Under the pieces are notes generated by a model. That model was not told the origin of the DNA, did not search any database, and saw only the letters and a program-made list of their open reading frames with translations. 64,000 nucleotides of DNA from Trichosphaerium sp. ATCC 40318 (taxonomy: Eukaryota; Discosea; Flabellinia; Trichosidae). The stretch is taken from positions 178,938 to 242,937 of the forward strand of contig JALMLS010000589.1 of assembly GCA_038496445.1 (NCBI GenBank), in the 5' to 3' direction. Made by a program: the position numbers and the translations under genes. This document shows positions 62,964-64,000 of this stretch, one piece after another (positions within the stretch are counted from its first letter, which is position 1; every line of letters begins with the position of its first letter).

Positions 62964-64000
62964 ATGCGTGAGACTTCTAGAGGCGGAAAAACCCGCGAAA
63001 CATTGAACCCTATCGGAAGATTTGCCTTTTTTGGTAAGTGTTCCGCTTTTATGACCAATTGTGACTGTAACGAGAGACCATTATATCTTCACAGCAACCC
63101 ACATGGCTACTATTCACTACCTCGCTCTATCTGCTCCATGTCGTATCGCTCATATTGCCGCTCTCGCCACTGGAGCTGAAGTCACACTCAAGGTATTAAA
63201 TGCCAGGCAAGACACGTACTTACGCACTCCTCACTAGACTGTCGATTTACTCAAAGGAGAACATAAACAAGAAGCGTTCTTGGCAATCAACCCAAAACAC
63301 CAAGTGCCTGCTGTTACTGAAGGAGATGTAACAGTATGTGACTCTAGCGCTATTGTCAGGTACTTTAATATATTCTCTTTTAGAAAAACGCACTGACACT
63401 TGAAAAGGTACTTCAGCGTTAAGAATCCATCACCTGTGTACCCAATAAACGATGCAGCAGCATTAGCACCAGTACGTCCCAAAAAAAAAAAGCTCGTTTG
63501 TGGTGACGTCATTGTGTTTTGACATTGCGTTTGTGTTCGAGCTCGTACTGAGCAACAATTTTTTTTGATTTGTTTTTTTTCGTTTAGATTGACTCTGCAT
63601 ACGAATCTATTCGTAATGATGTGTTTGGAACTTGCAACAGCTTCGCTTTTGAGAATGTTTTTGTATCAAAAGTATTTAAGATGAGAGACACAGATCCAGA
63701 AAAAATGAAGGAAATTACAGCTAAACTTACAAGTGAGGTACGTCTTCACTTCAAGAGATTCTCATTACTTTCTTCTTTCACTCTCATCACAAAAGAGATA
63801 CCTAAAGTCTTTGAAAACTGCTGTTAACGAGGACAGAACAAACACTTTATTGTTTTGTTGAACCTGCGTTCGAAGACTAACATGGTTTTTTAGTTGGAAT
63901 TTTATGAGAAGAACTACTTCAAGTCATCTGGTTTCTTGGTCGGTAAATCTGTATCTATGGCTGATTACACACTATGCGTTTCTCTCGCTCATGCTACTGG
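62964..64000 (+). CDS. Glutathione S-transferase, 3' end beyond the window
   Basis: The core protein starts at ATG 63103 (MATIHYLALSAPCRIAHIAA). Exons: up to VTLK; TVDLLKGEHKQEAFLAINPK and HQVPAVTEGDVTVCDSSAIV; YFSVKNPSPVYPINDAAALA; SAYESIRNDVFGT and MKEITAKLTSE; then LEFYEKNYFKSSGFLVGKSV and MADYTLCVSLAHATG at the edge. The N-P-x-x-x-V-P-A and E/D-S-x-A-I thioredoxin-fold motifs and the FLVG-x-x-x-x-x-A-D-Y motif of the C-terminal domain are clear; theta or EF1B-gamma-like. An upstream ATG at 62964 is in frame through a GTAAGT-CACAG intron (MRETSRGGKTRETLNPIG), which could add a basic leader or be 5' UTR. A long intron follows KLTSE. Confidence 0.85.

Noticed and set aside
1-64000. The window as a giant-virus genome, because of F-box/MORN/LRR families
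   Set aside because: Housekeeping genes with many spliceosomal introns, AATAAA signals and transposons point to a nuclear eukaryotic genome.

Overview
The window is a stretch of nuclear DNA from a unicellular, AT-rich eukaryote. Most conserved genes are broken by many short introns (about 44-250 bp), very often with GTACGT at the 5' splice site and AG at the 3' end. Stop codons are frequently followed by AATAAA, genes are close together on both strands, and no operon-like or bacterial signals are visible. The lineage cannot be fixed from the sequence alone. It has plant/alga/protist-type peptidyl O-glycosyltransferases, an animal-type CHORD-CHORD-CS protein and a RAD51AP1-like protein. Exon coordinates were worked out by eye from splice signals and reading frame, so each boundary carries some error.

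Layout. Positions 1-7100 hold the 5' part of an amino-acid permease gene (minus strand), two decayed F-box genes (MORN-type and leucine-rich-repeat type) and the first of three GT95/GT96-like glycosyltransferase genes. Positions 7400-13700 are a housekeeping block: CHORDC1, a four-pass membrane protein, the 47-residue OST4 microprotein, a RAD51AP1-like DNA-repair protein and CDC123. Positions 14000-24700 carry F-box genes with different C-terminal parts, some hypothetical ORFs and a Nudix hydrolase. Positions 25500-34900 hold a multi-exon secreted protein, two near-identical glycosyltransferase copies, a hAT-type non-autonomous transposon and a frameshifted F-box/LRR gene with a near-perfect 63-bp coding repeat. 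Positions 35000-61800 are dominated by at least ten copies (six apparently intact, four broken) of a secreted protein family ending in a Ser-Gly-Ser-x-Gly-Tyr type tail, mixed with F-box/LRR, F-box/MORN, two odd Ras-like GTPases, an NTF2-like protein and a single filamin-repeat protein. The right edge has another F-box/MORN gene and the start of a glutathione S-transferase.

How it fits together. The housekeeping genes are single copy and intact. The remainder is a fast-evolving accessory landscape: F-box adaptors (probable SCF ubiquitin-ligase substrate receptors) with LRR or MORN recognition parts, a secreted repeat family and a secretory-pathway glycosyltransferase family, all amplified by local duplication and littered with pseudogenes, promoter-module copies and MITEs. 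Three intergenic regions share one promoter-like module containing the palindrome ACGAGATATCTCGT but sit between different gene pairs. CACGTG (E-box) is strikingly over-represented across the whole window. No tRNA, rRNA, CRISPR array or full transposase gene was seen.
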